Shown in pieces: positions 42,247-52,177 of a DNA stretch of 64,000 nt (position 1 is the stretch's first letter; every line of letters starts with the position of its first letter). Origin of the DNA: Devosia soli (GTDB lineage Bacteria; Pseudomonadota; Alphaproteobacteria; Rhizobiales; Devosiaceae); contig NZ_LAJG01000025.1 in the NCBI RefSeq assembly GCF_000970455.1, forward strand, positions 1-64,000. The letters run 5' to 3'. The notes beneath the pieces are model-generated. The model was not told the DNA's origin. It did no database searches and saw only the letters and a program-made list of their open reading frames with translations. The translations under genes were made by a program, and so were the position numbers.

Positions 42247-43776
42247 ATGGCGGACTACGATATTCCGACGCTCAAGGAAGAGATCGATCGCGAAACGGTT
42301 GAGCAGGTGCTCGCCCTCGACGTCGACAAATATAAGTATGGCTTCGAGTCCGATATCGAATCCGACGTGCTGCCGCCGGGCCTCACCGAAGAAACCGTTC
42401 GCTTCATCTCGGCCAAGAAGGAAGAGCCGGAATGGATGCTCGAGTGGCGCCTTGACGCTTTCCGCCGCTTCCAGACCCTCGAAGAGCCAACCTGGGCGAA
42501 GCTCCACTATCCCAAAATCGATCTGCAGGAAGTCAGCTTTTACGCTGCCCCCAAGTCGTTCAAGGGTCCGAAGAGCCTTGCCGATGTGGATCCGGAACTG
42601 CTCAAGACCTATGAGAAGCTCGGCATTCCACTTAAGGAACAGGCTATCCTTGCCGGTGTGGAAGGCGCAGCTGAATCCGTCGGTACCCCGTTTGGCGCCA
42701 ATGTGGCCGTCGATGCTGTGTTCGACTCGGTCTCCGTCGTCACCACCTTCCGCGAAGAACTGGCAAAGGTCGGCATCATCTTCTGTTCGATCTCCGAAGC
42801 CGTGCGCGAGCATCCCGAGCTGGTGAAGAAATACCTCGGTTCGGTGGTTCCGGTTTCGGATAACTACTACGCCACGCTCAACTCCGCCGTCTTCACCGAT
42901 GGGTCCTTCGTTTACATCCCCAAGGGCGTTCGCTGCCCGATGGAGCTGTCGACCTATTTCCGCATCAATGAAAAGAAAACCGGCCAGTTCGAGCGCACAC
43001 TGATCATTGCCGACGATGACAGCTATGTCTCCTATCTCGAAGGCTGCACCGCGCCGTCGCGCGACGAGAACCAGCTGCATGCTGCCGTGGTCGAGCTGGT
43101 TGCTCTCGACAATGCAGAGATTAAATATTCGACCGTCCAGAACTGGTATCCAGGCGATAAGGACGGCAAGGGCGGCATCTACAACTTTGTCACCAAGCGT
43201 GGCGATTGCCGCGGCGTCAATTCGCACATTTCCTGGACCCAGGTCGAAACCGGTTCGGCCATCACCTGGAAATATCCGAGCTGCATCCTGCGCGGCGACG
43301 GTTCGCGCGGCGAGTTCTACTCCATCGCCATTTCGAACGGCTACCAGCAGGTCGATAGCGGCACCAAGATGATCCATCTCGGCAAGAACACGTCGAGCCG
43401 CATCATCTCCAAGGGTATCGCCGCCGGCTTCTCGGACAATACCTATCGTGGCCAAGTCTCGGCGCACGCCAAGGCCAAGAACGCCCGCAACTTCACCCAG
43501 TGCGACTCGCTGCTGATCGGCGACAAGTGCGGCGCCCACACGGTTCCCTACATCGAGAGCCGTAACGGAACCGCTGTCTTCGAGCACGAAGCGACGACGT
43601 CTAAAATTTCCGACGACCAGATGTTCTATTGCCTCCAGCGCGGCCTCAATGAGGAAGAAGCTGTGGCCCTGATCGTTAATGGCTTTGTCCGCGACGTGCT
43701 CCAGCACCTGCCGATGGAATTCATGGTCGAAACCCAGAAACTGATCTCGATCAGCCTCGAAGGCTCAGTCGGCTAA
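42247..43776 (+). CDS. sufB: Fe-S assembly scaffold SufB
   Basis: SufB (509 residues) forms the SufBC2D scaffold that assembles [4Fe-4S] clusters in the cytoplasm. Typical blocks: [73 protein letters not shown] with a key Cys, and [28 protein letters not shown] with further cysteines. ATG 42247 is preceded by AAAGGAGAAG. It lies 64 bases after nifS and 59 before sufC. Confidence 0.96.
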   Translation: MADYDIPTLKEEIDRETVEQVLALDVDKYKYGFESDIESDVLPPGLTEETVRFISAKKEEPEWMLEWRLDAFRRFQTLEEPTWAKLHYPKIDLQEVSFYAAPKSFKGPKSLADVDPELLKTYEKLGIPLKEQAILAGVEGAAESVGTPFGANVAVDAVFDSVSVVTTFREELAKVGIIFCSISEAVREHPELVKKYLGSVVPVSDNYYATLNSAVFTDGSFVYIPKGVRCPMELSTYFRINEKKTGQFERTLIIADDDSYVSYLEGCTAPSRDENQLHAAVVELVALDNAEIKYSTVQNWYPGDKDGKGGIYNFVTKRGDCRGVNSHISWTQVETGSAITWKYPSCILRGDGSRGEFYSIAISNGYQQVDSGTKMIHLGKNTSSRIISKGIAAGFSDNTYRGQVSAHAKAKNARNFTQCDSLLIGDKCGAHTVPYIESRNGTAVFEHEATTSKISDDQMFYCLQRGLNEEEAVALIVNGFVRDVLQHLPMEFMVETQKLISISLEGSVG

Positions 43777-43835
43777 CCCGTAACCAAAAACTCACCGGGC
43801 GGCGCCAACGGCGACCCCGGCTTTGGAGAAAACAT

Positions 43836-44597
43836 ATGACCACTCCCGTTCTTGAAATCCGCAACCTGCACGCTCGCATCGAGGAGCGCGAAATCCTCAA
43901 GGGGGTCAATCTTGTCATTCCGCAAGGCGAGGTTCACGCCATCATGGGCCGCAATGGCTCGGGCAAGTCGACGTTGAGCTATGTGCTCGCCGGCAAGGAA
44001 GACTATGAGGTGACCGAGGGCGAAATTCTGCTCAACGGTGTAAGCATCCTCGAGATGGAGCCGGACGAACGCGCCGCTGCCGGGCTGTTTCTCGCTTTCC
44101 AGTACCCTATCGAAATTCCGGGTGTTGCGACCATGACTTTCCTCAAGGCCGCCATCAACGCGCAGCGCAAGGCGCGCGGCGAGGGCGAACTTTCAACCCC
44201 GGATTTTATGCGCGCTGTCAAAGAAGCTGGTGCCCAGCTCAACGTTGACTCGGAAATGCTCAAGCGCCCGCTCAATGTCGGTTTCTCCGGCGGCGAAAAG
44301 AAACGCGCCGAAATTATGCAGATGGCGCTGCTGAAGCCATCGCTGGCCGTGCTCGACGAAACCGATTCCGGTCTCGACATCGACGCGCTGCAGGTCGTTT
44401 CCAAGGGCGTCAATGCGCTTCGCGATGGCAAGCGCTCAATGCTCGTCATCACGCACTACCAGCGCCTGCTCAACCACATCGTTCCCGATGTTGTGCACGT
44501 CTTCTCCGATGGCCGGATCGTCGAAAGTGGCGACAAGGACCTGGCGCTGCAGCTTGAAGCCAAGGGCTATGCTGACTACGACGGTCAGGCGGCGTAA
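43836..44597 (+). CDS. sufC: Fe-S assembly ATPase SufC
   Basis: This ABC-type ATPase (253 residues) is the motor of SufBC2D. Walker A is IMGRNGSGKSTLSYVLAG, the signature is VGFSGGEKKRAEIMQ and Walker B is LAVLDETDSGLDIDAL. The switch region reads VITHYQRLLNHIVPD. The ETDSGLDIDAL block is diagnostic for SufC. It lacks membrane partners, as expected. sufD follows after six bases. Confidence 0.96.
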   Translation: MTTPVLEIRNLHARIEEREILKGVNLVIPQGEVHAIMGRNGSGKSTLSYVLAGKEDYEVTEGEILLNGVSILEMEPDERAAAGLFLAFQYPIEIPGVATMTFLKAAINAQRKARGEGELSTPDFMRAVKEAGAQLNVDSEMLKRPLNVGFSGGEKKRAEIMQMALLKPSLAVLDETDSGLDIDALQVVSKGVNALRDGKRSMLVITHYQRLLNHIVPDVVHVFSDGRIVESGDKDLALQLEAKGYADYDGQAA

Positions 44598-44603
44598 CCA
44601 ACC

Positions 44604-45812
44604 ATGCGCCCAGCTTTTCCAGTTCGTCTCGGCGCTGCCGAGGAAACCCTGATCGCCCAGCTCAAGGCTGCCGGCGCTGACCAGGTCGCCGAGCGTGTTA
44701 CTGTGGCCGGCCTGCCGACCCGCCGCGTCGAGGCTTATCACTATACCGATCTCAAGACGCTGCTGCGGACAGTTCCGCCGCTGGCTCAGCCGGCCAATGA
44801 AGCGACGGGCACGGCGATCCGCGTACCAGGCGCCTATGCGCTTTCGATCGTCAACGGCGTCGTCCAGCACGCTGCGACTGCACCTGAAGGCGTCATCGTC
44901 GGCAAGACTCACGGCGGCGTGCTGACCCATCGCGACGATACGCTGGTCGGCATCAGCAATGGCCTGACCAAAGAGGCGCTGAGCCTCGATCTCAGGGGCA
45001 CCATCGACCAGGTGATCCAGATCGACCATCGCATCGAGGGCGAGGCGGGCCATGTTGCCGACGCGACGAAGATTTTCGTTGCGGACGATAGCTCTGTCGT
45101 CATCCTCGAGACATTTTCGGGTTCGGATGCAGCCCATGTCGGCAACCATGCCAGCTATCTCGCGCTCGGCAAGAATGCCATCGTGACCCACGTCACGGTG
45201 GACCTTGGCAGCCGCGCGACCGCGCACTTCGCGACCAATGAATATCATCTGGCCGAGGGCGCTCAGCTCCGCACGCTGGTGGTTCATGCCGGTTCGGGCT
45301 TGGCGCGGACGCATCTCTTCCCGCGTATGGAAGGGGCGGGGGCACATGCCGATGTGACGGGGCTCAATCTCGTCTCAGAGGGCCAACACTCCGACATCAC
45401 CATGGAAACAACGCATGCGGTGCCGCATACTTCGTCGCAGCCGCTGTTCAAGTCCATTACGCGTGGCCGCTCGAAGGCCGTGGTGCAGGGCAAGCTGATC
45501 GTTGCACGCGATGCGCAGAAGACAGATGCGAAATTCATGCATCAGGGTTTGATGCTGTCCGACGATGCGGAAATTCTCTCGAAGCCTGAACTGGAAATCT
45601 ATGCCGACGACGTCGTTTGCGGCCATGGCTCGACCTGCGGCAAGCTCGATGAGGATAGCCTGTTCTACCTCCTCAGCCGCGGTATTCCCAAGGCCGAGGC
45701 GGAAACCATGTTGGTCCGCGGATTCATCGCCGAGCTGATCGACCCGATCGAAGATGAAGCGCTCAACGAGGCCTTGCAGGGCATCGTGGACGGATGGCTG
45801 CTGGGCCAGTGA
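44604..45812 (+). CDS. sufD: Fe-S assembly protein SufD
   Basis: SufD (402 residues), partner of SufB in the scaffold, has a low-conservation N-terminal half. It then has the SufBD core with GAGAHADVTGL, QPLFKSITRGRSKAVVQGKLIVARDAQKTDAKFMHQGLML, CGHGSTCGKLDEDSLFYLLSRGIPKAEAETMLVRGF and a C-terminal helix. These match SufD rather than SufB. sufC precedes it; two palindromes separate it from sufS. Confidence 0.94.
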   Translation: MRPAFPVRLGAAEETLIAQLKAAGADQVAERVTVAGLPTRRVEAYHYTDLKTLLRTVPPLAQPANEATGTAIRVPGAYALSIVNGVVQHAATAPEGVIVGKTHGGVLTHRDDTLVGISNGLTKEALSLDLRGTIDQVIQIDHRIEGEAGHVADATKIFVADDSSVVILETFSGSDAAHVGNHASYLALGKNAIVTHVTVDLGSRATAHFATNEYHLAEGAQLRTLVVHAGSGLARTHLFPRMEGAGAHADVTGLNLVSEGQHSDITMETTHAVPHTSSQPLFKSITRGRSKAVVQGKLIVARDAQKTDAKFMHQGLMLSDDAEILSKPELEIYADDVVCGHGSTCGKLDEDSLFYLLSRGIPKAEAETMLVRGFIAELIDPIEDEALNEALQGIVDGWLLGQ

Positions 45813-45827
45813 GCCACGAGATGGCAC

Positions 45828-45913
45828 CTCCCCCTCAATGGGGAGTGTCACGGGAGCCACCATATTGAGGCTGCCAGCCCCCCACCCTTGATCCCTCCCC
45901 ACAAGGGGGAGGG
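45828..45913. repeat. Pair of C/G-rich hairpins between sufD and sufS
   Basis: CTCCCC-CTCAAT-GGGGAG (45828-45845) and CCCTCCCC (45893-45900) with GGGGAGGG (45906-45913) form two hairpins within the 139-base gap. They look like a mobile intergenic element inserted in the operon. Confidence 0.65.
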
Positions 45914-45951
45914 TGACGACTGAAACATCGCGGTTCACTAGGACCAAAAAG

Positions 45952-47172
45952 ATGACCCTCGACCTCGAAAAAGTGCGCGCCGATTTTCCGATCCTGTCGG
46001 AAGTCATCCATGGCCATCGCCTGGTCTATCTCGATAGCGGCGCATCGGCGCAGAAGCCGGTGCAGGTTTTGGAGCGGATGGACCATGCGTTCAGGCATGA
46101 ATATGCCAATGTTCACCGTGGCTTGCACACGCTCGCCAATCGCGCGACCGAGGCCTATGAGGGCGGGCGCGCGGCTGTTCGCCGGTTTCTCAACGCCAGC
46201 CGGGTCGAAGAAATCATCTTCACGCGCTCCGCGACGGAAGCGATCAATCTTGTCGCCCAGTCCTTTGCCGGTCCGCGCATTGGCGCAGGGGATGAGATCG
46301 TCACGACGATCATGGAGCATCACTCCAATATCGTGCCCTGGCATTTCCATCGCGAGCGCAAGGGCGCGGTCATCAAATGGGTCGATGTCGGCGATGATGG
46401 CAGCTTCAGTCTCGATGCGTTCGAAGCGGCGCTGACGGACAGGACGCGTATCGTTGCGGTTACGCATATGTCGAATGTCCTCGGCACCGTGACGCCGATC
46501 AAGAGAATCGTCGAGATCGCTCATGCGCGTGGTATTCCTGTGCTGGTCGATGGTTCGCAGGGCGCGGTTCATACCAAAGTCGACGTTCAGGATCTCGGCG
46601 CCGATTTCTACATCATGACCGGCCACAAGCTCTATGGGCCGACTGGCATCGGCGTGCTTTATGGCCGCTACGATCTGCTCGCCGAAATGCAGCCCTATCA
46701 GGGCGGCGGCGAGATGATCGAGACGGTGACGCTCGAAGGTGTCACTTATAACCAGCCGCCGCATAGGTTCGAAGCCGGCACGCCGCCGATCGTCCAGGCC
46801 ATCGGGCTTGGCGCGGCGCTGACCTATATGGAAGAGCTTGGGCGCGAAAATATCGCAGCGCATGAGCATGCCGTGGCTGAATATGCTCACGAAAAACTCA
46901 GCCGCATCAATTCGTTGCGCCTCATCGGCACTGCGCCCGGCAAGGGCGGGATATTCTCCTTCGAGATCGAAGGCGCCCATGCCCATGATGTCGCGACCAT
47001 TCTCGACCGCTACGGCATCGCCGTCCGCGCCGGTACGCATTGCGCGCAGCCGCTGCTCAAACGGTTTGGCGTGACCTCTACCTGCCGGGCGTCCTTCGCC
47101 CTATATAACGGCAAAGACGATGTCGACGCGCTGGTCGATGGCATCGAGCGCGCCCGTAAATTTTTCGCCTGA
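45952..47172 (+). CDS. sufS: Cysteine desulfurase SufS
   Basis: This class II cysteine desulfurase (406 residues) works with the Suf machinery. YLDSGASAQKPVQVLERM and NVHRGLHTLANRATEAYEG open it. The PLP Lys is in MTGHKLYGPTGIGVLYG. The persulfide Cys is in VRAGTHCAQPLLKRFG, and the C-terminal SCRASF-like TCRASFALYNGKDD block follows. The start ATG 45952 gives the normal LDLEKVRADFPIL; a GTG 39 bases upstream would add residues. sufT follows after 11 bases. Confidence 0.94.
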   Translation: MTLDLEKVRADFPILSEVIHGHRLVYLDSGASAQKPVQVLERMDHAFRHEYANVHRGLHTLANRATEAYEGGRAAVRRFLNASRVEEIIFTRSATEAINLVAQSFAGPRIGAGDEIVTTIMEHHSNIVPWHFHRERKGAVIKWVDVGDDGSFSLDAFEAALTDRTRIVAVTHMSNVLGTVTPIKRIVEIAHARGIPVLVDGSQGAVHTKVDVQDLGADFYIMTGHKLYGPTGIGVLYGRYDLLAEMQPYQGGGEMIETVTLEGVTYNQPPHRFEAGTPPIVQAIGLGAALTYMEELGRENIAAHEHAVAEYAHEKLSRINSLRLIGTAPGKGGIFSFEIEGAHAHDVATILDRYGIAVRAGTHCAQPLLKRFGVTSTCRASFALYNGKDDVDALVDGIERARKFFA

Positions 47173-47183
47173 GAGACTTTTAG

Positions 47184-47576
47184 ATGAGCGAAGACACGAC
47201 ACAAGCCGCCGACGAACAGATCGATGTGCGCATCCAGCCGACCATGCCGGAGAACCTTGGCGAAGGCGAGGTTCAGCGCATCACCACCGATCTGATCGGC
47301 GCGCTCAAAACCGTTTATGACCCCGAAATTCCGGTCGATATCTACGAGCTGGGGCTGATCTATAAGGTCGACCTCGACGACGACAGGAACCTGACCATCG
47401 ACATGACCCTAACAGCGCCCGGCTGTCCCGTTGCGGGCGAAATGCCTGCCTGGGTGGAGAATGCAGCTCGCGGCGTCGAAGGCATTCAGGATGTCACCGT
47501 CAACATGGTCTTCGATCCGCCGTGGGACGCAAGCCGCATGAGCGAAGAAGCACAAGTTGCGTTGAACTGGTGGTAG
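47184..47576 (+). CDS. sufT: SufT (MIP18/DUF59 family)
   Basis: The 130-residue MIP18-family protein helps mature Fe-S proteins. The core VYDPEIPVDIYELGLIYKVDLDDD is diagnostic, followed by TAPGCPVAGEMPAWV with the conserved Cys and VFDPPWDASRMSEEAQVALNWW. The acidic N-terminal 45 residues are typical of the SufT subgroup. It sits between sufS and sufA, as in other Hyphomicrobiales. Confidence 0.92.
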   Translation: MSEDTTQAADEQIDVRIQPTMPENLGEGEVQRITTDLIGALKTVYDPEIPVDIYELGLIYKVDLDDDRNLTIDMTLTAPGCPVAGEMPAWVENAARGVEGIQDVTVNMVFDPPWDASRMSEEAQVALNWW

Positions 47577-47630
47577 GATCGCGCGTTCACTGCTATATAT
47601 CGTGAACTACCGATAAAGGCGGACGACATC

Positions 47631-48011
47631 ATGGCCTTCAAGATCATGTCCCTGACCGATGCTGCTGCCGAGCGCATCCGCGAAATCATGGAAGATTCGG
47701 ATAAGCCGGTCATTGGCCTTCGCGTCGGCATCAAGAATGCCGGCTGCGCAGGCGTGTCCTATACGATGGACTATGTCAGCGAGCCGCTGAAGGGCGACGA
47801 CCACGTAACGGATCATGGCGTCGATGTCTGGGTCGATCCGAAAGCCACCATGTACCTTCTCGGCACTGTCATGGATTTTGAAGAAACCAAGATGTCCTCG
47901 GGTTTTACCTTCAAGAACCCAAACCAGACCGGGGCCTGCGGCTGCGGGGAGAGCGTGACGCTCAAGGCGGCCGACCTCAAGGCGATCGCGGAAGCACGCG
48001 CGACGGCCTGA
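47631..48011 (+). CDS. sufA: A-type Fe-S carrier SufA/IscA
   Basis: The 126-residue A-type carrier has its three cluster-binding cysteines: Cys in KNAGCAGVSY and the Cys-Gly-Cys of GACGCGES at the C-terminus. IGLRVGI and GFTFKNPN complete the HesB fold. It is the last gene of the suf operon and lies 44 bases before aroA. Confidence 0.93.
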   Translation: MAFKIMSLTDAAAERIREIMEDSDKPVIGLRVGIKNAGCAGVSYTMDYVSEPLKGDDHVTDHGVDVWVDPKATMYLLGTVMDFEETKMSSGFTFKNPNQTGACGCGESVTLKAADLKAIAEARATA

Positions 48012-48055
48012 TCACGATTGCCTCTTGGGACGCTTTGTCCTAACACCACGGCACC

Positions 48056-49333
48056 ATGCCGAAAACGCTCCCTGCCGCCTATACCATCGTCCCGCCCGGC
48101 CGCCCGCTCTCCGGGCGTGTATCGCCGCCGGGCAGCAAATCCATCACCAATCGCGTCTTGCTGCTCGCCGCGCTTGCGGATGGCACGAGCCGGCTGACGG
48201 GTGCGCTTAAGAGCAAGGATACGGTGCTGATGGCGCAAGCCTTGCGGCAGATGGGCGTGACGGTGGAGGAGCCGGATGCGACCACTTTTCTGGTCACCAG
48301 CTCCGGCAGGCTACGTGTGCCGGATGCACCGCTGTTTCTTGGTAATGCCGGCACGGCGACGCGATTTCTGACGGCTGCGGTCGCAATTATTGACGGCACT
48401 GTCGTGGTTGATGGCGACGAGGATATGCATCTGCGGCCGATCAAGCCGCTGGTCGATGCGCTCAACTCGCTGGGGATCGACGCGACGGCGCCCACCGGAT
48501 GTCCGCCGGTCACGATCCACGGTGCGGGACGCTTCGGTAAGGGGAGGGTGGAGATCGACGCCTCGCTCTCGAGCCAATACGTCTCGGCACTGCTGATGGC
48601 GGCGCCTTTTGGCGATGGGCCGATCGAAGTGGCTCTCGCTGGCCAGGACATCGGTGCCCGCGGCTATGTCGACCTGACGCTGGCCGCAATGCGGGCTTTC
48701 GGCGCAAAGGTCGATGAAACCGCGCCTGGCACATGGCAGGTCGAGCCGACGGGCTATGCTGCGACGGATTTCCATATCGAGCCCGACGCCTCTGCTGCTA
48801 CCTATCTCTGGGGTATCGAAGCACTCACGGGCGGCAAGATAGATCTTGGTGTGGCGGCAGATGCGTTCACACAGCCGGATGCTGCAGCGCAGGCAGTCAT
48901 CGCGCAGTTCCCTGACATGCCGGCCGTCATCGATGGTTCGCAGATGCAGGATGCGGTGCCGACGATGGCCGTGGTCGCTGCATTCAACAAGTCGACCGTG
49001 CGTTTTGTCGGGATCGCAAATCTCCGCGTCAAGGAAACTGACCGGATCCGGGCCGTGGCCAATGAGCTCAATCGGATCAAGCCGGGCCTTGCGGTCGAGG
49101 AGGGCGACGAACTAGTGGTTCATTCCGACCCTGACCTGCTTAACGCGGCTCAACGCAATGCCACGTCGCGGATCGAGACCTATCACGATCATCGCATCGC
49201 CATGAGCTTTGCACTCGCCGGCCTGCGGGTCGGCGGCGTGACGATCCTGGACCCGGCATGTACGGGAAAGACGTATCCCGACTATTGGGACATGCTGCAG
49301 TCGCTCGGCGTTACCATGGTGCCGACTGCCTGA
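48056..49333 (+). CDS. aroA: EPSP synthase
   Basis: 5-enolpyruvylshikimate-3-phosphate synthase of the shikimate pathway, 425 residues. PPGSKSITNRVLLLAALADG is the conserved start, GNAGTATRFL the glyphosate/PEP loop (residues 96-105), and RVKETDRIRA and YHDHRIAMSFAL the other signatures. The loop has F104 where E. coli has P101, and T102 where E. coli has M99; Pro101 substitutions lower glyphosate affinity in some enzymes. ATG 48056 matches family length. It follows the suf operon closely. Confidence 0.95.
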   Translation: MPKTLPAAYTIVPPGRPLSGRVSPPGSKSITNRVLLLAALADGTSRLTGALKSKDTVLMAQALRQMGVTVEEPDATTFLVTSSGRLRVPDAPLFLGNAGTATRFLTAAVAIIDGTVVVDGDEDMHLRPIKPLVDALNSLGIDATAPTGCPPVTIHGAGRFGKGRVEIDASLSSQYVSALLMAAPFGDGPIEVALAGQDIGARGYVDLTLAAMRAFGAKVDETAPGTWQVEPTGYAATDFHIEPDASAATYLWGIEALTGGKIDLGVAADAFTQPDAAAQAVIAQFPDMPAVIDGSQMQDAVPTMAVVAAFNKSTVRFVGIANLRVKETDRIRAVANELNRIKPGLAVEEGDELVVHSDPDLLNAAQRNATSRIETYHDHRIAMSFALAGLRVGGVTILDPACTGKTYPDYWDMLQSLGVTMVPTA

Positions 49334-50461
49334 TCAGGCGGCGGTCACCCCGGCGCGAGTCTGCTCAGTAATTTCCGCGAGATTATCTTCGGTCACCACA
49401 CGGTTTCGGCCAGCGTGCTTTGCTGCGTAAAGGCAGCGATCAGCGCGCTCGATCAGCGAACCGGCGGTGTCGGCGGGGTGAAAGCACGCAATACCAAACG
49501 AGGCGGTGATGCGGCCCAATTTTTCATTGGTCGAGCGCTTTAGCAGTTCCTTGCCGTGAATTGCCTGGCGAACGTTTTCGGCGACGATCGAAGCGCCATT
49601 GATGTCGGTGTTCGGCAGGATGGCCACGAACTCTTCGCCACCATAGCGAGCCGCAAGGTCTCGGCCCTTGATGTTGGATTTGATCGTCATGGCGACGAGG
49701 CGCAAGACCTGGTCGCCAGTCTGGTGGCCGTAGGTGTCGTTGAAACTCTTGAAGTGGTCGATATCGACGAGGATCAGGCAGAGCGAATTGCCGGTCTGGC
49801 GCGCTTCGGCTATGGCCGTGCGCAGGCCCTCGTCAAAGCTCTTGCGATTGGCGATCTTAGTCAAGGGATCGAGCAGCGACTCCCGCCGAACGTCGTCGAG
49901 ATCGCGCTGGAGCGCGGCGATATCCTCGCGCGAGGCTTCGAGCTTTTGCTCTAAACTCCGATTGGTATCCTGCATGCGACGCGTTTCGGCCAGTAGGCGG
50001 GTCGCAAGAGCCTTAAGCGCTTCGGGAGAAATGTCGCGCTCGAGATCACCCTGTGCCGACTGAAGCGAGCCGGAATAGGCATTGGCAGTGGTCATCGCCT
50101 GATCGATCGCGGAATGAACCGCTTCGATGCGAGCCTGCATGCGTTCCGACACGGTCGACATGCGATCGTTGACGTCGGACTTCAGGAATTCGTTGTAGAG
50201 GGTTTCGGCAAGGCTCGTTGTCGGAGAATCGCCCGACGAAAAGAGCGCATTGATGCGGTGATTGAGCGACGGATTTACGCCGGTCGCGTAAGTATAGAGG
50301 AGCTCATAAAACTGCGGATAAGGCGGGATGCCGCTTTTCTTGAGCAGATCGAGCGCTGCGTTCGCATAGCCTAAAGCTCGCGTGAATTCGTGATCCGACA
50401 CCGTTTCCCCGCGCCCCACAACGCGCTCACTATTGTCACCGTATTCTGACATCGAAGTCAT
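49334..50461 (-). CDS. GGDEF diguanylate cyclase
   Basis: This cytoplasmic 375-residue protein has an N-terminal helical region (about 1-150) and a coiled coil (about 150-205). A GGDEF domain follows (about 205-365) with an intact active site RYGGEEFVAI near 270 and substrate blocks LVDIDHFKSFNDTYGHQTGD. The inhibitory site RxxD reads KGRD, so product feedback may be altered. The architecture resembles the alphaproteobacterial soluble cyclase family with a helical sensory N-terminus. It is convergent with aroA, abutting its stop. Confidence 0.88.
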   Translation of the reverse strand: MTSMSEYGDNSERVVGRGETVSDHEFTRALGYANAALDLLKKSGIPPYPQFYELLYTYATGVNPSLNHRINALFSSGDSPTTSLAETLYNEFLKSDVNDRMSTVSERMQARIEAVHSAIDQAMTTANAYSGSLQSAQGDLERDISPEALKALATRLLAETRRMQDTNRSLEQKLEASREDIAALQRDLDDVRRESLLDPLTKIANRKSFDEGLRTAIAEARQTGNSLCLILVDIDHFKSFNDTYGHQTGDQVLRLVAMTIKSNIKGRDLAARYGGEEFVAILPNTDINGASIVAENVRQAIHGKELLKRSTNEKLGRITASFGIACFHPADTAGSLIERADRCLYAAKHAGRNRVVTEDNLAEITEQTRAGVTAA

Positions 50462-50540
50462 TTACAAGCTATAACGAGCGCCGAAGCAACAGTCGTCAAA
50501 ACGGCTTTTTACGCCTTTCCGCTGAAATACTTCGCAGTTT

Positions 50541-51953
50541 TTATTCAGAAATACGCGTCGGCCGCAAAAGAAACGCCGGAATTGGCCCGGCATCGCCAAA
50601 AGGCGAATCGGGGACGATATCCGACTGGGGTGCCGTGCTTTCCTTCTTCGGACGCCTGGACCGCCGAGGTGTTTCGGCGCTCTCCTCCATCGAAGCCTGC
50701 GGACTCGCCTCTGCCTCGCTCGGCCGCGTGCGCGACGACTGTCGGCGACGGCTGGTGCGGGCTGGCTTTGCCGAAGCGTCCTCTTCGCTATCTTCGCTCG
50801 ACATGACGGGAGCGACATCGAGATAATCGATCGGCTTCTGGATGAGCTTCAGGATGGCATCGAGATGCTTTTCATCGCCAGGGCCCACAAGCGTGTAGGC
50901 TGTGCCGAGGCGACCTGCACGTCCGGTACGGCCGATGCGGTGCACATAGTCTTCGGCGTGAACCGGCACGTCGAAATTGAAAACGTGGCTGACGGCGGGA
51001 ATGTCGAGGCCACGCGCTGCCACGTCGCTGGCAACCAGCAGTTTGAGATTTCCCGACTTGAACGCATCCAGCGTTTCCATCCGGCTCTTCTGGTCCATAT
51101 CCCCATGAAGCGAGCCGGCGCTGTAGCCGTGCCGCTCAAGCGAGCGGGCAAGGGTCGCAACGTCGCGCTTGCGGTTGCAGAAGATGATGGCGTTGGTCAG
51201 GCCCTCTGCTGCGTCGATCCGGGCGCGAAGCATGGCCCGCTTTTGATCGGGACGCGAGGACACCTTGACGAGCTTCTGGTCGATGGTGTCGGCGGTCGAT
51301 GCTGTGCGCGAGACCTGCACATGCACCGGATCCTTGAGAAATTTCTTGGTCAGGCGCTCAATCTGCGGGTCCATCGTGGCCGAGAAGAGCATGGTCTGGC
51401 GGCGCGGGGGCAGGCGCGAGGCGATCTTTTCGATGTCGTCGATGAAGCCCATGTCGAGCATGCGATCTGCTTCGTCGATGACCAGGATTTCAACGCCGGT
51501 CAGGAGAATCTTGCCGCGATCGAACTGATCGAGAAGGCGGCCGGGAGTTGCGATCAGCACGTCGACGCCGCGATCGAGCTTCTTGTTCTGATCTTCGAAG
51601 GACACACCGCCGATGATGAGCGCCATCGAGAGCCGATGATTCTTGCCGTACTTCTCGAAATTCTCGGAGACCTGCGCCGCGAGTTCGCGCGTCGGCTCGA
51701 GGATGAGCGTGCGGGGCATGCGGGCGCGGGCCCGGCCGGCCTCAAGCAGGGTCAGCATGGGCAGCACGAAAGATGCGGTCTTGCCGGTGCCTGTCTGGGC
51801 AATGCCGATCAGGTCCTTCTTTTCCAGAAGGTGCGGGATGGCCTGCGCCTGAATTTCCGTCGGCTTGGTGTAGCCGGCAGCGGCTACGGCTTCGGTAACT
51901 TTGCTTGAAAGGCCAAGGCCAGAAAAATCATCGGTCAACGTCAGAGATTCCAC
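50541..51953 (-). CDS. DEAD-box RNA helicase (RhlE-like)
   Basis: The 470-residue ATP-dependent RNA helicase has motif Q (PTEIQAQAIP), motif I AQTGTGKT, Ia PTRELA, II VIDEADRMLDMG, III SAT and the C-terminal domain's HRIGRTGRAGRLG. The tail (about 375-470) is Ser/Arg/Lys-rich and unstructured, as in RhlE. It probably acts in ribosome assembly or RNA turnover. The upstream 224 bases (51954-52177) hold no gene. Confidence 0.93.
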   Translation of the reverse strand: MESLTLTDDFSGLGLSSKVTEAVAAAGYTKPTEIQAQAIPHLLEKKDLIGIAQTGTGKTASFVLPMLTLLEAGRARARMPRTLILEPTRELAAQVSENFEKYGKNHRLSMALIIGGVSFEDQNKKLDRGVDVLIATPGRLLDQFDRGKILLTGVEILVIDEADRMLDMGFIDDIEKIASRLPPRRQTMLFSATMDPQIERLTKKFLKDPVHVQVSRTASTADTIDQKLVKVSSRPDQKRAMLRARIDAAEGLTNAIIFCNRKRDVATLARSLERHGYSAGSLHGDMDQKSRMETLDAFKSGNLKLLVASDVAARGLDIPAVSHVFNFDVPVHAEDYVHRIGRTGRAGRLGTAYTLVGPGDEKHLDAILKLIQKPIDYLDVAPVMSSEDSEEDASAKPARTSRRRQSSRTRPSEAEASPQASMEESAETPRRSRRPKKESTAPQSDIVPDSPFGDAGPIPAFLLRPTRISE

Positions 51954-52177
51954 TCAGCGGCTTTTCCGGACTGACCACCGTCCCGACTATCCGGTGCGGC
52001 TCATCTCGGAAATCTTTGCAAGACTCGTGGTCCGGGGCAGTGGCGGAGGCCGAAAGTCGGATCGAGCGCGGGATTGCTTGTCTTCTTGCGCGGGAAGGCG
52101 GGCAGCAGGCGCAATGAGTAAAAACAGTCAATCCGGCAGACCTTGCGGCGCGGACCATAGCGCAAACCCTTAGCGTG

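Noticed and set aside
42082..43707. 541-codon minus-strand frame opposite sufB
   Set aside because: It is a shadow of sufB, which is conserved throughout. High GC makes long antisense frames common.
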